Under the pieces are notes generated by a model, which was given only the letters and a program-made list of their open reading frames with translations, was not told where the DNA came from and made no database searches. A stretch of 64,000 bases of DNA from Geofilum rhodophaeum (GTDB lineage: Bacteria > Bacteroidota > Bacteroidia > Bacteroidales > Marinilabiliaceae). The stretch covers positions 124,001 to 188,000 of the forward strand of contig NZ_MWUJ01000006.1 in NCBI RefSeq assembly GCF_002210225.1, written 5' to 3'. A program made the position numbers and the translations under genes. This document shows, in pieces, positions 7,840 to 17,943 of this stretch (the stretch's first letter is position 1; each line of letters opens with the position of its first letter).

Positions 7840-9003
7840 CTATTCGAGTCCTTTAAGTATGCTGTCCACCTCGTTGTACTTATCGGTCATTTCAAAGCGA
7901 TAGTACAAATTCTTAAGGGTTTCCAAAACCATTACATCATCAGGACGCAATTCGTGCGCTCTTTCCATAAACGGCATGGATTGACGGAAAGTTTCCTCGG
8001 CCTTTTTACGTGCAGCTTCATAGGCACGATTATCCGATAAATCATTAGCGGCATTCATTTCCTCAGCAGCCCTGTTGTAATAGATAACACCAAGATTCAG
8101 CGTTGGTTCAAAATAATCTTCCCGATACTCCAAGGCCTTTTTGTACTCGGCTTCTGCCTTCTCGTATTCCTTGCTTAAATCAAAAAGCACACCCCGCGCA
8201 TTGTAGAAACTGGCATTGGTAGGGTCCTTCTCCAGTGCAGCATTCAGGTAGTTTAAAGCCTCCTCATTCTGCTCTGTGCTCAAATAATGATTGATGAGCG
8301 TCGTCAAAATACGGTCGTCATCGGGATAAAGTTCAAAGCCCCGACGCAAATTCGACGCCATTTTACTGGAATCTCCCTTTTCTACATAGAGCTCGTGCAT
8401 CAGCAATATCGCATCGCCTTCAGCGAAACCCAACTCGATGGTCTCTTCAAAATACTTTTCAGCTTTGTCGAATTGTTGCGAACGATTCGCGGCCAAACCG
8501 GAATAGTAAACAAACACAGAATCAACAGGCAGGTTGTCCTCTTCATAAAGAGGCAGTTTGTTCAAGTTAATTACTCTTTCAAACACAGCCAGCGCATTTT
8601 CAAAGTCATCGGCATTAAAGGCCTCGATACCTGCATTCTGAAACTCAGGCATAAAAAAGGTCAGGGCCACTTTGATTTCTTTTGCTGCGCGCCCTATTCC
8701 CCGTCCTTTTTCATCACCTTGCTGATCCAACTCAGCTGCTTTAAAGTAATGATCGGCCGCTTCGATGATTTTGGGCGTGCCTGCCCCTTGCTTAAACTGT
8801 TCGGTGGCCAGGTTGGCAGCTACAATATAAGTTCTGGGCCAAGCTTTGGTTTTGTCGTGCTCCAAAGCATCGTTAATGCGCTCCTCGGCGGCAGCAAGAT
8901 CTCCATTGTCGATAAAAGCAGAGGCTGCTGTTACCTTACCTTTTTGCGCACAGCTGGTTGCAACCACCAGCACAGCCATGAATAAAAATAGTATCCTTTT
9001 CAT
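7840..9003 (-). CDS. tetratricopeptide-repeat lipoprotein
   Basis: A 387-residue lipoprotein starting at ATG 9003, where MKRILFLFMAVLVVATSC gives a lipobox with Cys18. The rest is TPR helical repeats, for example around DNGDLAAAEERINDALEHD, PTNASFYNARGVLFDLSKEY and DYFEPTLNLGVIYYNRAAE. It probably scaffolds an envelope complex, with no catalytic motif. A longer in-frame start at 9036 would bury the signal peptide. It follows gyrA by 50 bases on the same strand and is probably read through from it. Confidence 0.86.
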   Translation of the reverse strand: MKRILFLFMAVLVVATSCAQKGKVTAASAFIDNGDLAAAEERINDALEHDKTKAWPRTYIVAANLATEQFKQGAGTPKIIEAADHYFKAAELDQQGDEKGRGIGRAAKEIKVALTFFMPEFQNAGIEAFNADDFENALAVFERVINLNKLPLYEEDNLPVDSVFVYYSGLAANRSQQFDKAEKYFEETIELGFAEGDAILLMHELYVEKGDSSKMASNLRRGFELYPDDDRILTTLINHYLSTEQNEEALNYLNAALEKDPTNASFYNARGVLFDLSKEYEKAEAEYKKALEYREDYFEPTLNLGVIYYNRAAEEMNAANDLSDNRAYEAARKKAEETFRQSMPFMERAHELRPDDVMVLETLKNLYYRFEMTDKYNEVDSILKGLE

Positions 9004-9053
9004 CTTTGTTGATTTTTGTTTTGTTCGTAATTCCAAAATTAATTGCTTTTAAA

Positions 9054-11585
9054 TTAATTATCACTATTTTCCGGGGATTGATTTTCAGTCTGATCTGTAA
9101 AATCAAGCCCCTCTCCTTCCAGCAGTTCTTCCTCCAATTGCTCTGCCATTACTCTTGTAACAGAGGCGATGGCATCCTGCTTCTTATCCAAATTGATCAA
9201 ACGAACCCCCTGTGTTGCTCTTCCGGTAGTTCGCATGTCAGCCACAGACAGTCTCAGGGTTATGCCTGAACGATTGATGATCATAAGATCGTGCTCATCC
9301 GTAACACTCTTAATGGCAATCAGATCACCGGTTTTATCCGTAATGCGCATGGTTTTAACACCCTTACCTCCACGGTTGGTAACCCGGTAATCTTCAATTT
9401 TTGAACGCTTCCCAAAACCTTTTTCTGAAACCACCAGGATGTCTTCCTCCATATTCTTCACACAAACCATGCCAACGACCTCGTCCTTGTCAGAAGCCAG
9501 CGTTATCCCTCTGACTCCCTGGCCAGTACGACCAATGGTTCGAACTATGGATTCGTTGAATCGAATGGCGCGTCCCGAACGGGTAGCCAACAATACTTCA
9601 TTGCTGCCATTGGTAAGTCGGGCCGAAATGAGTTCATCATCCTCCTTAACAGTGAGGGCAATAACGCCATTTTGACGTGGACGGGAATATTCGGCCAGCA
9701 GAGATTTCTTGATCACCCCTTTCTTTGTACCCATTACAATATAATGGGAATTGGTAAAGTCAACATCCTCACCCAGGCGCTTAACCTTCATAAAGGCCTT
9801 AACGGTGTCGTCCGGATCAATATTCAACAGGTTTTGAATGGCTCGACCCTTCGAGCTCTTATTGCCTTCGGGAATTTCATAAACTTTTAGCCAAAAACAA
9901 CGTCCCTTTTTGGTAAAGAACATCAAGGTGTTGTGCATCGAAGCGGGATAAATATGCTCAATAAAGTCCTCATCCCTAGTTGAAGAACCTTTAGAGCCTA
10001 CTCCCCCCCTGTTTTGGGTTCTGAATTCGGTCAGCGGTGTACGCTTGATGTAACCCAAATGTGAAATGGTGATGATCATTTCATCATCTGCATAGAAATC
10101 TTCGGGATTAAACTCTTCTGAAGAATAAACGATCTCAGTTCTTCGTCCTTCGTTGTACTTGGTCTTGATTTCAATTAATTCATTCTTAATGATTTCCATT
10201 CGCAAGTGCAGGTGTTCGAGGATGTCTTTAAGTCGCTGAATCTCTTTCATCAGACTCTCATACTCCGCACGCAGCTTATCCTGCTCCAGACCGGTCAGCT
10301 GACGCAAGCGCATTTCCACAATGGCCCTGGCCTGAATTTCAGTCAGTTCAAAACGAGCAATCAGGTTCTCGCGGGCTTCATCCGGAGTTTGCGCCGCACG
10401 AATAATGCGGATGACTTCGTCGATATTGTCGCTGGCAATGATGAGGCCTTCCAAAATATGGGCACGCTTCTCTGCCTGATCCAACTCGTAGCGGGTCCGG
10501 CGGGTTACCACATCGTGACGGTGCTCAACAAAATTACTGATGAGTCCTTTAAGATTTAAAAGTTCCGGACGCCCTTTCACCAATGCAATATTGTTTACCC
10601 CAAAAGAGGTTTGCATCGGCGTGTATTTGTAGAGATGATTCAGAACGACATTGGCAATGGCATCCCGCTTCAGATCAATAACAATGCGCATACCGTCACG
10701 ATCCGACTCATCGTTCACGTTAGATATGCCTTCAATCTTCTTATCGTTGACCAGGTCGGCTATTTTAATGATGAGCTCGGCCTTGTTCACCAAGTACGGA
10801 ATCTCCGAAACGATTATTTTTTCTCGTCCGTGGCTGTCGGTCTCGATATCGGTCTTCGCACGCATAATCACACGCCCTCTGCCCGTTTCATAACTGTCTC
10901 TAACACCTTGGTAGCCGTAGATGTATCCGCCTGTCGGAAAATCAGGGGCCTTAATGATGTCCACCAAGCTGTCTATGCTTATCTCATTGTCTTCAATGTA
11001 AGCGATAATGGCGTCGACCGTATCTACCAGGTTATGAGGCGCCATATTAGTGGCCATACCTACTGCAATACCGGAAGCCCCGTTGACCAGCAAAAGCGGA
11101 ATACGGGTGGGCAGAACGGTAGGCTCCTTAAGACTGTCGTCAAAGTTCAGCTGAAAGTCTACCGTATCTTTATCGATATCCAGCAGGGCCTCTTCAGCCA
11201 TGCGGTGCAGACGCGCCTCGGTGTAACGCATGGCTGCGGGACTGTCGCCGTCTACCGAACCAAAGTTACCCTGACCATCGACCAGAGGATAGCGCATCGA
11301 CCACGGCTGCGCCATGCGCACCATAGCATAATATACGGAGCTGTCGCCGTGCGGGTGGTACTTACCAAGTACCTCACCAACAATACGGGCCGATTTTTTG
11401 TAGGGCTTATTGGAGGCTATGCCCAACTCATTCATACCAAAAAGTACCCGACGGTGAACAGGTTTCATACCGTCTCTTACATCAGGCAGCGCCCGGGAAA
11501 CTATTACCGACATCGAATAATCGATGTAGGCAGATTTCATTTCCTCTTCGATGTTAATCTTAATTATTCTATCTCCTTCAATCAT
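9054..11585 (-). CDS. gyrA: DNA gyrase subunit A
   Basis: The breakage-reunion subunit of gyrase, acting with GyrB to introduce negative supercoils. The 843 residues include the winged-helix/tower region with catalytic Tyr121 in [10 protein letters not shown] and the C-terminal pinwheel with the gyrase-specific GxGG-type box near [10 protein letters not shown]. In the quinolone-determining region [12 protein letters not shown], Ser82 (E. coli Ser83) is the sensitive residue, while Tyr86 replaces E. coli Asp87. An aromatic residue at this site is, from memory, usual in the phylum, so it should not be read as a resistance mutation. Confidence 0.98.
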   Translation of the reverse strand: MIEGDRIIKINIEEEMKSAYIDYSMSVIVSRALPDVRDGMKPVHRRVLFGMNELGIASNKPYKKSARIVGEVLGKYHPHGDSSVYYAMVRMAQPWSMRYPLVDGQGNFGSVDGDSPAAMRYTEARLHRMAEEALLDIDKDTVDFQLNFDDSLKEPTVLPTRIPLLLVNGASGIAVGMATNMAPHNLVDTVDAIIAYIEDNEISIDSLVDIIKAPDFPTGGYIYGYQGVRDSYETGRGRVIMRAKTDIETDSHGREKIIVSEIPYLVNKAELIIKIADLVNDKKIEGISNVNDESDRDGMRIVIDLKRDAIANVVLNHLYKYTPMQTSFGVNNIALVKGRPELLNLKGLISNFVEHRHDVVTRRTRYELDQAEKRAHILEGLIIASDNIDEVIRIIRAAQTPDEARENLIARFELTEIQARAIVEMRLRQLTGLEQDKLRAEYESLMKEIQRLKDILEHLHLRMEIIKNELIEIKTKYNEGRRTEIVYSSEEFNPEDFYADDEMIITISHLGYIKRTPLTEFRTQNRGGVGSKGSSTRDEDFIEHIYPASMHNTLMFFTKKGRCFWLKVYEIPEGNKSSKGRAIQNLLNIDPDDTVKAFMKVKRLGEDVDFTNSHYIVMGTKKGVIKKSLLAEYSRPRQNGVIALTVKEDDELISARLTNGSNEVLLATRSGRAIRFNESIVRTIGRTGQGVRGITLASDKDEVVGMVCVKNMEEDILVVSEKGFGKRSKIEDYRVTNRGGKGVKTMRITDKTGDLIAIKSVTDEHDLMIINRSGITLRLSVADMRTTGRATQGVRLINLDKKQDAIASVTRVMAEQLEEELLEGEGLDFTDQTENQSPENSDN

Positions 11586-11897
11586 TTAATTAAAACTTTT
11601 GATGAGTCCGGAACACAAAAAAAGGCCTGCAAAAAGACCCTTTTTTCACCGCTCTAAATTAGTCATTAAAAGCGTAATTGTGAAAAAAGTTTTCAATTAT
11701 TATGAACAATTTTCTCCGCGACCAGAGCGGATTTTCAGAACATCGGGCCTACCCTTTTTACCTCGGTGTATTATTGAACAGACTTTGCGCTCTGATGTTA
11801 ACTTTCTGTCTGTGATAATTGCATTATTTGTACTATTTTTGAAGAATAAAATGTTTGTTACAGACTTTATTAAAGGAACAGAAGTACACGATATATT
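11586..11897. other. 312-bp divergent intergenic region, gyrA/clpC
   Basis: This divergent gap must hold promoters for both genes. TATTTTTG at 11834-11841 is a candidate -7 box for clpC, 57 bases before its start. An open frame crossing the gap (11599-11907) looks non-coding. No CIRCE-like or CtsR-like repeat is recognised. Confidence 0.5.
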
Positions 11898-14444
11898 ATG
11901 GAATTAAACTATTCATCAAGAGTCAGAGATGTCCTCTCAAACAGTAAGGAGGAAGCTGTTCGTTTGGGGAATTTGTTCATTGCTCCCGAGCATCTTATGC
12001 TGGGCTTATTGTTGCAGCGGGAAGGTAAGGCGATAAGAATACTCGAAAAACTGAAAGTGGATTTTGGGCAGTTGCGCGAAACCATTGAAGAAAAGATAAG
12101 AGGAGAGCAAACAACGCCCGTTGCCACTTCCCTGCCTCTGCTTCGGTCAACCGAACAAATTTTAAAACTGATACATCTGGAAGCCAAGTCGCTTAAAAGC
12201 GAAAAAATAACTACTTTGCATCTTTTGTTAGGGCTTTTAAGAGACAACAACAGTACAATAGCACAGATTATGGAAGATTATAATGTGAAATATCAGCCTT
12301 TGAAGCATGCGCTTCAAAAGCAAAACCCGATAGCACGGTCGCAAATGCCCGACGATGACGATCAGGACAGTCCCTTTGGAGGAAGCCCCGAAGGGCCCAA
12401 ATCGGGAGGGGCAAAAAGCAGCAGTGAGACACCGGTCCTGGATAATTTTGGCATCGACATCACCAAGGCTGCTGAAGAGGGACGACTGGATCCCATTGTA
12501 GGTCGGGAAAAGGAGATTGAGCGCCTCGCTCAAATTCTGAGTCGCCGTAAAAAAAACAATCCTGTTTTGATTGGTGAACCGGGAGTAGGAAAATCTGCCA
12601 TTGCTGAGGGACTGGCTTTACGCATCATAGAGCGTAAGGTGTCGCGTGTATTGTTCGACAAGCGCGTAGTGACCCTGGACCTGGCCTCCATTGTAGCGGG
12701 CACCAAATACCGGGGCCAGTTTGAAGAACGGATAAAAGCCATCCTTAATGAACTGGCCAAAAATCCGGGAATTATCTTGTTTATTGACGAGATTCATACC
12801 ATTGTTGGAGCAGGCGGAGCCACCGGCTCACTGGATGCCGCCAATATGCTGAAACCGGCTTTGGCAAGAGGAGAAATTCAGTGCATTGGTGCCACTACAC
12901 TTGACGAATACCGCCAGCACATCGAAAAAGATGGTGCGCTGGAGCGGCGTTTTCAAAAAGTGATGGTTGACCCCACCACGCCCGAAGAGACGGAAATCAT
13001 ATTAAACAACATCAAAGGGCGCTACGAAGATCACCACAATGTTATTTATACCCCGGAAGCCATTTCGGCCTGTGTAAAACTCACCGAGAGATACATTTCG
13101 GATCGTCACCTGCCCGACAAGGCCATCGACGCCTTGGATGAGGCCGGTTCGCGCGTACACATCTCCAATATTGTGGTGCCCGAAACCATTGTTAAACTGG
13201 AGGCCCAAATAGAAGAGGTTCGGGAAAACAAGATCAAAGCAGTTAAAGCCCAGAATTTTGAATTGGCCGCCAGTTTTCGGGATAAGGAGAAGCATCTTCA
13301 GGAGGAGTTGGAGCGTTCCAAAGAAAAGTGGGAACAAGATCTGCAACAACACCGGGAAACGGTTGATGAAGAAAAAGTGGCTGAGGTTGTGGCTATGATG
13401 ACCGGCATACCGGTTCAGCGTGTGGCACAGGCGGAAGGATTTCGTCTTTTGCAAATGGGCGAACAACTTAAGGGAAAGGTTATTGGCCAGGAAGATGCCA
13501 TTCAAAAGATTGTTAAAGCCATACAACGTAATCGGGCCGGCCTGAAAGACCCCAATCGCCCCATCGGCTCCTTCGTGTTTCTTGGTCCCACCGGTGTAGG
13601 CAAAACGCACCTGGCTAAGATTTTGGCGAAGTACCTGTTTGACACCACCGATGCGCTGATTCGGATTGACATGAGCGAATACATGGAGAAATTCAGTGTT
13701 TCCCGTCTTGTTGGTGCCCCTCCCGGGTACATTGGCTATGAAGAAGGCGGGCAGCTGACCGAGAAAGTGCGCAGACGCCCCTACTCTGTTGTTTTGCTGG
13801 ACGAAATAGAAAAGGCCCACCCGGATGTTTTTAACCTCATGCTGCAGGTCTTGGATGAAGGTCGACTGACCGACAGTCTTGGCCGTAGGGTTGATTTCAA
13901 AAACACCATTATTATAATGACCTCCAACATCGGCACCCGCGAGTTGAAGGACTTTGGCAGAGGCATTGGTTTTGCGCCGGGAGGAAAAAGCGACAGCGAT
14001 GGAGATTATGCCAAGGGAATTATTGAAAAAGCCTTGAAAAAAGCCTTTGCTCCTGAATTTTTAAATCGTATTGACGATGTAATAATATTCAATAACCTCA
14101 GTGAAGCCGATATTCATAAAATTATTGATATTGAACTGACCGGCTTGTTTGCCCGGGTGGAGAGTTTGGGCTATCAACTGAGGCTGACCGAAGAGGCAAA
14201 GAACTTTATTGCCTCCAAGGGTTTTGACATACAGTATGGGGCCCGACCACTTAAGCGTGCCATTCAAAAGTATCTCGAAGACGAAATGGCCGAGGTAATT
14301 ATTCAGGCTTCGGTGAGTGAGGGCGATGAGATTCTGGTGGATTTTGACACAAAGGAAGAGAAAATTACCACCCAAATCATATCGCACAACAGTAAGGGGT
14401 CTTCCGCAAAACTCCCTCCGCAGAATAACGAAGCGGTTAACTAA
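11898..14444 (+). CDS. clpC: ATP-dependent Clp protease ATPase subunit, ClpC type
   Basis: A Hsp100 unfoldase that feeds substrates to ClpP. In 848 residues the order is: Clp-N double repeat (1-145), first AAA+ module with [13 protein letters not shown] and [12 protein letters not shown], a middle coiled coil with a UVR-like segment ([18 protein letters not shown]), second AAA+ module with [12 protein letters not shown] and [12 protein letters not shown], and a C-terminal D2-small domain. The IGF tripeptide in [10 protein letters not shown] suits a ClpP-docking loop. The UVR motif favours ClpC over ClpA or ClpB. It is monocistronic with strong terminators after it. Confidence 0.93.
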   Translation: MELNYSSRVRDVLSNSKEEAVRLGNLFIAPEHLMLGLLLQREGKAIRILEKLKVDFGQLRETIEEKIRGEQTTPVATSLPLLRSTEQILKLIHLEAKSLKSEKITTLHLLLGLLRDNNSTIAQIMEDYNVKYQPLKHALQKQNPIARSQMPDDDDQDSPFGGSPEGPKSGGAKSSSETPVLDNFGIDITKAAEEGRLDPIVGREKEIERLAQILSRRKKNNPVLIGEPGVGKSAIAEGLALRIIERKVSRVLFDKRVVTLDLASIVAGTKYRGQFEERIKAILNELAKNPGIILFIDEIHTIVGAGGATGSLDAANMLKPALARGEIQCIGATTLDEYRQHIEKDGALERRFQKVMVDPTTPEETEIILNNIKGRYEDHHNVIYTPEAISACVKLTERYISDRHLPDKAIDALDEAGSRVHISNIVVPETIVKLEAQIEEVRENKIKAVKAQNFELAASFRDKEKHLQEELERSKEKWEQDLQQHRETVDEEKVAEVVAMMTGIPVQRVAQAEGFRLLQMGEQLKGKVIGQEDAIQKIVKAIQRNRAGLKDPNRPIGSFVFLGPTGVGKTHLAKILAKYLFDTTDALIRIDMSEYMEKFSVSRLVGAPPGYIGYEEGGQLTEKVRRRPYSVVLLDEIEKAHPDVFNLMLQVLDEGRLTDSLGRRVDFKNTIIIMTSNIGTRELKDFGRGIGFAPGGKSDSDGDYAKGIIEKALKKAFAPEFLNRIDDVIIFNNLSEADIHKIIDIELTGLFARVESLGYQLRLTEEAKNFIASKGFDIQYGARPLKRAIQKYLEDEMAEVIIQASVSEGDEILVDFDTKEEKITTQIISHNSKGSSAKLPPQNNEAVN

Positions 14445-14450
14445 CACTGG

Positions 14451-14524
14451 TGCTTCCCCTTAAAAGGGAAGCATTATATCAACAAAAAAACACCCGTCTG
14501 AATGGATCAGACGGGTGTTTTTTT
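14451..14524. terminator. double hairpin, bidirectional terminator between clpC and the TPR gene
   Basis: The first stem is TGCTTCCC with GGGAAGCA (14451-14473). The second, 14484-14524, pairs AAAAAAACACCCGTCTG with CAGACGGGTGTTTTTTT and carries A and T tracts on its two sides, so it can end transcription from both convergent genes. Confidence 0.9.
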
Positions 14525-14554
14525 GTGCTGGGTATCAGCAATTTTTTAAAATTC

Positions 14555-15199
14555 CTAGTTGGCAGAGAGTCTGCTGTCTACTTCACGCAAAGAAGCCTGG
14601 GCATTTTGGTTGGCAGGATCAATGGCAATCACCTTTTCGAACCAGGGCTTAGACTCTGCAAAAGCTGCATTGGCCCGCTCGGTAATGTCGTCGTACTGCG
14701 AAGGATCGGCGTTGGCCGCTGAAGCCAAAATTTGCGCTGCGCGATTAAATGGCTCTGCGCCTTGCTTCAGGTAATAGGTAACCAACATTTTTTTCATGTG
14801 ACCTAAAACTGAGCTGCTCTTGTAGGTTTCAAGTGCACTTACCAAAACCTCTTCCATTTCACTCTCACGCCCCAGGCTGTTGAGCGAAGAAGCTACGTAA
14901 TAAGTAGAAAAATCAGCACGGTAACCCAAGTCAGCCGACTGCTTGTAATATTTCAGGGCCTTTTCATAATTTTTACTGCGACGAGCGCTGGTTGCCATAT
15001 TAAAAACCATGGCTTCATCCATAGCTTCCTCTTCGGGCCAAACAGCAATTGCAGCCTCATATTTACTTAATGCGCCAGCAAAATCGTTGTTACGCAAGGC
15101 TTCATTACCTTCATTTTTCAACTCAATAAATCCAGTTTCTTCCTGTGCAAAACCCGTCAAGGCCAACATCAACATTCCCACTACTGCAAAATACTTCAT
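14555..15199 (-). CDS. secreted TPR protein
   Basis: A 214-residue exported protein with signal peptide MKYFAVVGMLMLALTGFA followed by TPR-like helical pairs (NEGNEALRNNDFAGALSKYE, ARRSKNYEKALKYYKQSADL). No lipobox or enzyme motif is seen. It resembles the TPR lipoprotein next to gyrA in overall design but is shorter. The function is probably protein-protein scaffolding in the envelope. It is convergent with clpC, and thrC lies 121 bases upstream on the same strand without an obvious link. Confidence 0.82.
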   Translation of the reverse strand: MKYFAVVGMLMLALTGFAQEETGFIELKNEGNEALRNNDFAGALSKYEAAIAVWPEEEAMDEAMVFNMATSARRSKNYEKALKYYKQSADLGYRADFSTYYVASSLNSLGRESEMEEVLVSALETYKSSSVLGHMKKMLVTYYLKQGAEPFNRAAQILASAANADPSQYDDITERANAAFAESKPWFEKVIAIDPANQNAQASLREVDSRLSAN

Positions 15200-15320
15200 A
15201 ACAATGGTCCTTTAGTTATTTAAATAATTAATTGGCAAATTTGAATCACAAAAATAACAATTTTCAAATAACTGAAAAATGATTGTGAAACATTAAAATC
15301 TATTAAGCACTATGCAATAG

Positions 15321-16625
15321 TTATGCCATTTTTTTAATTCTTTTTCTCAACTCCGCATATTCAGGAGCCATAGCCTTAAGCTGAGTGCGGTCGAGTTTGG
15401 GAAAATCAATCTCGTACCCCGCCTTAGCCAATCCACCAGGAAGCACTTCATCAATGACTTCTCCAAACTTAAAAGGATGAGCCGTACTTACAAAGAATCC
15501 GTTCTCTCCTTGTCTCAATTCTTTTTTAATACCCACATAGGCAGCTGCCGTATGCGGATCCATAAGGTAGCCCACTTTCTCAAAAACAGCTTTGATGGTC
15601 TGTTTAATTTCTTCATCGCTCACCGCAAAAGAAGTAACCTCGGCTTTGAGTTCACTCAGTTGGTTGTGATAAAGTGCATACATGCGCGGGAAGTTACTGG
15701 GGTCGCCCACATCCATAGCATTAGCAATGGTTGCAATGGTTGCATGCGGCGCATAGGCTCCGGAAGCCAAAAAGCGGGGAACCACATCGTTGACGTTGGT
15801 TGCGGCCACAAAGCGCTTTACAGGAAGGCCCATTTTATGAGCCAGCATTGCTGCCGTTATGTTGCCAAAGTTACCGCTGGGAACAGTTACCACGGGGGCA
15901 TCATTAAAGCCGGCTCTCCGGTATTGAGCCAGCGCATGAAAATAATACACCATTTGCGGCAGCAGGCGTCCCATATTAATGGAGTTGGCCGAGGTCATAT
16001 ACACCAACTGCCTGAGCGCATCGTCCTTAAAGGCATCTTTTACCAAACGCTGACAGTCATCAAAACTGCCGTTTACGGCAATGGCATGCACATTGTCGCC
16101 GGGACTGGTAATTTGGTATTCCTGATAGGGACTGACTTTTCCGTTGGGGTAAAGTACCACCACCTCAATGCCGGGCACGCGGTGAAAACCATGGGCTACT
16201 GCGCCTCCGGTATCTCCGGATGTAGCGGTGAGCACCAACAATTTGCGGCTCTCTCCCCGATTAAAATGCCCCAGTAAGCGCGACAAAAACCGTGCGCCTA
16301 CATCCTTAAAGGCCTGGGTGGGACCATGGTAAACCTCCAGTACTTGAATTGCCTCCTCTACCGGTTTCAAAGGAATTTCGAACGAAAAGGTATCGTTCAC
16401 AATCTGTTGAAGTGTTTGCTCGGGCACATCTGGCGTAACAAAAGGCTTCAGCACTTCAAACGCCAGCTGGGGCAGACTGTAATCCTGGATATTACGAATA
16501 AAATCCGGATCCAGTGCCGGTATTTCTTCGGGCATAAAGAGACTGCCATCTGGTGCCAGACCTTTAAACAAGACTTCCTTTAACGAATAACGCTTCCCGG
16601 GGGAAGCAAGACTAAGATATTGCAT
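15321..16625 (-). CDS. thrC: threonine synthase
   Basis: A PLP enzyme converting O-phosphohomoserine to threonine. The 434-residue length and motifs fit the short bacterial type: the PLP lysine in GPTQAFKDVGARF, the ATSGDTGGAVAHG segment, SANSINMGRLLPQ, and the PSGNFGN phosphate-binding loop. It lies 26 bases downstream of a phosphoglycerate-mutase-like gene, the usual Bacteroidota arrangement in which that neighbour is thought to supply homoserine kinase activity. No thrA or thrB is present in the window. Confidence 0.95.
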   Translation of the reverse strand: MQYLSLASPGKRYSLKEVLFKGLAPDGSLFMPEEIPALDPDFIRNIQDYSLPQLAFEVLKPFVTPDVPEQTLQQIVNDTFSFEIPLKPVEEAIQVLEVYHGPTQAFKDVGARFLSRLLGHFNRGESRKLLVLTATSGDTGGAVAHGFHRVPGIEVVVLYPNGKVSPYQEYQITSPGDNVHAIAVNGSFDDCQRLVKDAFKDDALRQLVYMTSANSINMGRLLPQMVYYFHALAQYRRAGFNDAPVVTVPSGNFGNITAAMLAHKMGLPVKRFVAATNVNDVVPRFLASGAYAPHATIATIANAMDVGDPSNFPRMYALYHNQLSELKAEVTSFAVSDEEIKQTIKAVFEKVGYLMDPHTAAAYVGIKKELRQGENGFFVSTAHPFKFGEVIDEVLPGGLAKAGYEIDFPKLDRTQLKAMAPEYAELRKRIKKMA

Positions 16626-16651
16626 ATTAAGTTGCTTTTTTGAGCTTGGGT

Positions 16652-17857
16652 TTATTTGAAAAAAACATCCAGTAATTGGGCGCCATCCATTTCTCCCATA
16701 CTGCCCATTTTCACCGTTTCCTCATCAAAGCTTGTTACCTGATCGGCTGCCAGGCCGGGCTTTAACATCATAAAAGGCACTGGAGACATGGTGTGGGTAC
16801 GTAAATCACAGGGTGTTGGATGATCGGGCAAAAGGAGCAGTGCAAAGGGCTCATCCATTTTTTGAAGGCCTTCCCAAAGTGGAGCCAACAAACGACGATC
16901 AAAATCCTCAATCACCCGCTTCTTTAACTCCGCATCTCCTTCATGACCGGCTTCATCCATTGCTTCCACATGTAAAAAAACAAAAGGATGCCGTTGCAGG
17001 GCTTCCAGAGCAGCTGCAGCTTTTCCTTCATAATTGGTATCGTGCAAACCGGTTGCCCCCTCCACATGAATCATTTCCAGTCCCGCCAGTTTTCCAATAC
17101 CAAAAATAAGGTCAACGGCCGAAATCACCGCTCCTGAAGCTATACCAAACCGCTCTTTAAAACTGGGCAGTTCGGGCTTATAACCGGGCGACCAGGGCCA
17201 GATGCAATCGGCCGCCTTTTTTCCTTGGGCACGGCGTCGTTGGTTTACGGGATGCTCGGCCAAAACCTGCATCGACTTCTGCATAAGGGAATGGAGCTGC
17301 GCTTCCGTGGTTTTGGCTTCAGGATCAGCAGCTACCGGGTAAAGCGGTGCTGCCGGCTTGCCGGGATGGTCGTGAGGTGGCGTGCATTTAAGCGCCTTAT
17401 TGCCTCCTTTAATAACCATTACGTGTCGGTAACTGGTACCTGTATGCCAACGCACCGTTTCAGAGCCCAGTTCCTTGTTAAGGGCTGCAATCAACTCATC
17501 GGCTTCGGCAGTACTGATGTGTCCTGCAGAGTGATTCAACAATATGCCGTCTTCCAGCGAAACCAGGTTACAGCGAAAAACCAATTCATCGGGTTCAAAA
17601 TCGAGGCCCAGGGCTGCGGCTTCGATAACGCCCCTGCCCTGAAAATACTTGGCCGGTGCATAGCCTAAAATATTCATGTTGGCTATTTCGCTCCCTGGGT
17701 GAAAGCCCTGGGGAACAGTATGTACCAAGCCGGTAGCCGAGAGACTACACAAATGGTTCATAACCGGGTTATGGGCGGCCATTACAGGTGTCTTTCCACC
17801 AAAGGCTTTTATGGGCTCATCGGCCATTCCGTCGGCCAAAACAACAATGTACTTCAT
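16652..17857 (-). CDS. ApgM-family protein, probable alternative homoserine kinase
   Basis: A 401-residue member of the cofactor-independent phosphoglycerate mutase (ApgM) branch of the alkaline phosphatase superfamily. The N-terminal YIVVLADGMADEP carries the first metal ligand, and HAGHEGDAELKK-like and LLPDHPTP segments supply later ligands. Homologues beside thrC have been proposed, and I recall shown in some Bacteroides, to act as homoserine kinase analogues. The coupling to thrC here supports that over a glycolytic role. CAAAAGTA at 17875-17882 is a reverse-strand TACTTTTG -7 box. Confidence 0.85.
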   Translation of the reverse strand: MKYIVVLADGMADEPIKAFGGKTPVMAAHNPVMNHLCSLSATGLVHTVPQGFHPGSEIANMNILGYAPAKYFQGRGVIEAAALGLDFEPDELVFRCNLVSLEDGILLNHSAGHISTAEADELIAALNKELGSETVRWHTGTSYRHVMVIKGGNKALKCTPPHDHPGKPAAPLYPVAADPEAKTTEAQLHSLMQKSMQVLAEHPVNQRRRAQGKKAADCIWPWSPGYKPELPSFKERFGIASGAVISAVDLIFGIGKLAGLEMIHVEGATGLHDTNYEGKAAAALEALQRHPFVFLHVEAMDEAGHEGDAELKKRVIEDFDRRLLAPLWEGLQKMDEPFALLLLPDHPTPCDLRTHTMSPVPFMMLKPGLAADQVTSFDEETVKMGSMGEMDGAQLLDVFFK

Positions 17858-17874
17858 TAAAAGAAAATTTTAGA

Positions 17875-17882
17875 CAAAAGTA
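17875..17882 (-). promoter_or_regulatory. candidate -7 box for the apgM-like/thrC unit
   Basis: On the minus strand this reads TACTTTTG, fitting TAnnTTTG, 18 bases upstream of the start codon. The -33 element is not evident. Confidence 0.4.
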
Positions 17883-17943
17883 ACAATTTATCGGCAGTTA
17901 TTATGCGTATTTTAGTGGCTGCATTGCTCCAAACAACAACAAA

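Noticed and set aside
9081-9113. GyrA QRDR Tyr86 as a quinolone-resistance change
   Set aside because: A non-Asp aromatic residue at this site appears native to many Bacteroidota, and Ser82 is unchanged. The interval given is only a marker inside gyrA.
10611-11657. Long plus-strand ORF of 348 codons across gyrA
   Set aside because: It is antisense to the gyrA coding sequence, which is fully supported by motifs, and has no recognisable protein features.
11599-11907. 102-codon plus-strand ORF in the gyrA/clpC gap
   Set aside because: It covers the promoter region, overlaps the clpC start and has non-coding composition.
13002-13820. Minus-strand 272-codon ORF within clpC
   Set aside because: It is the shadow of a well-supported AAA+ gene.
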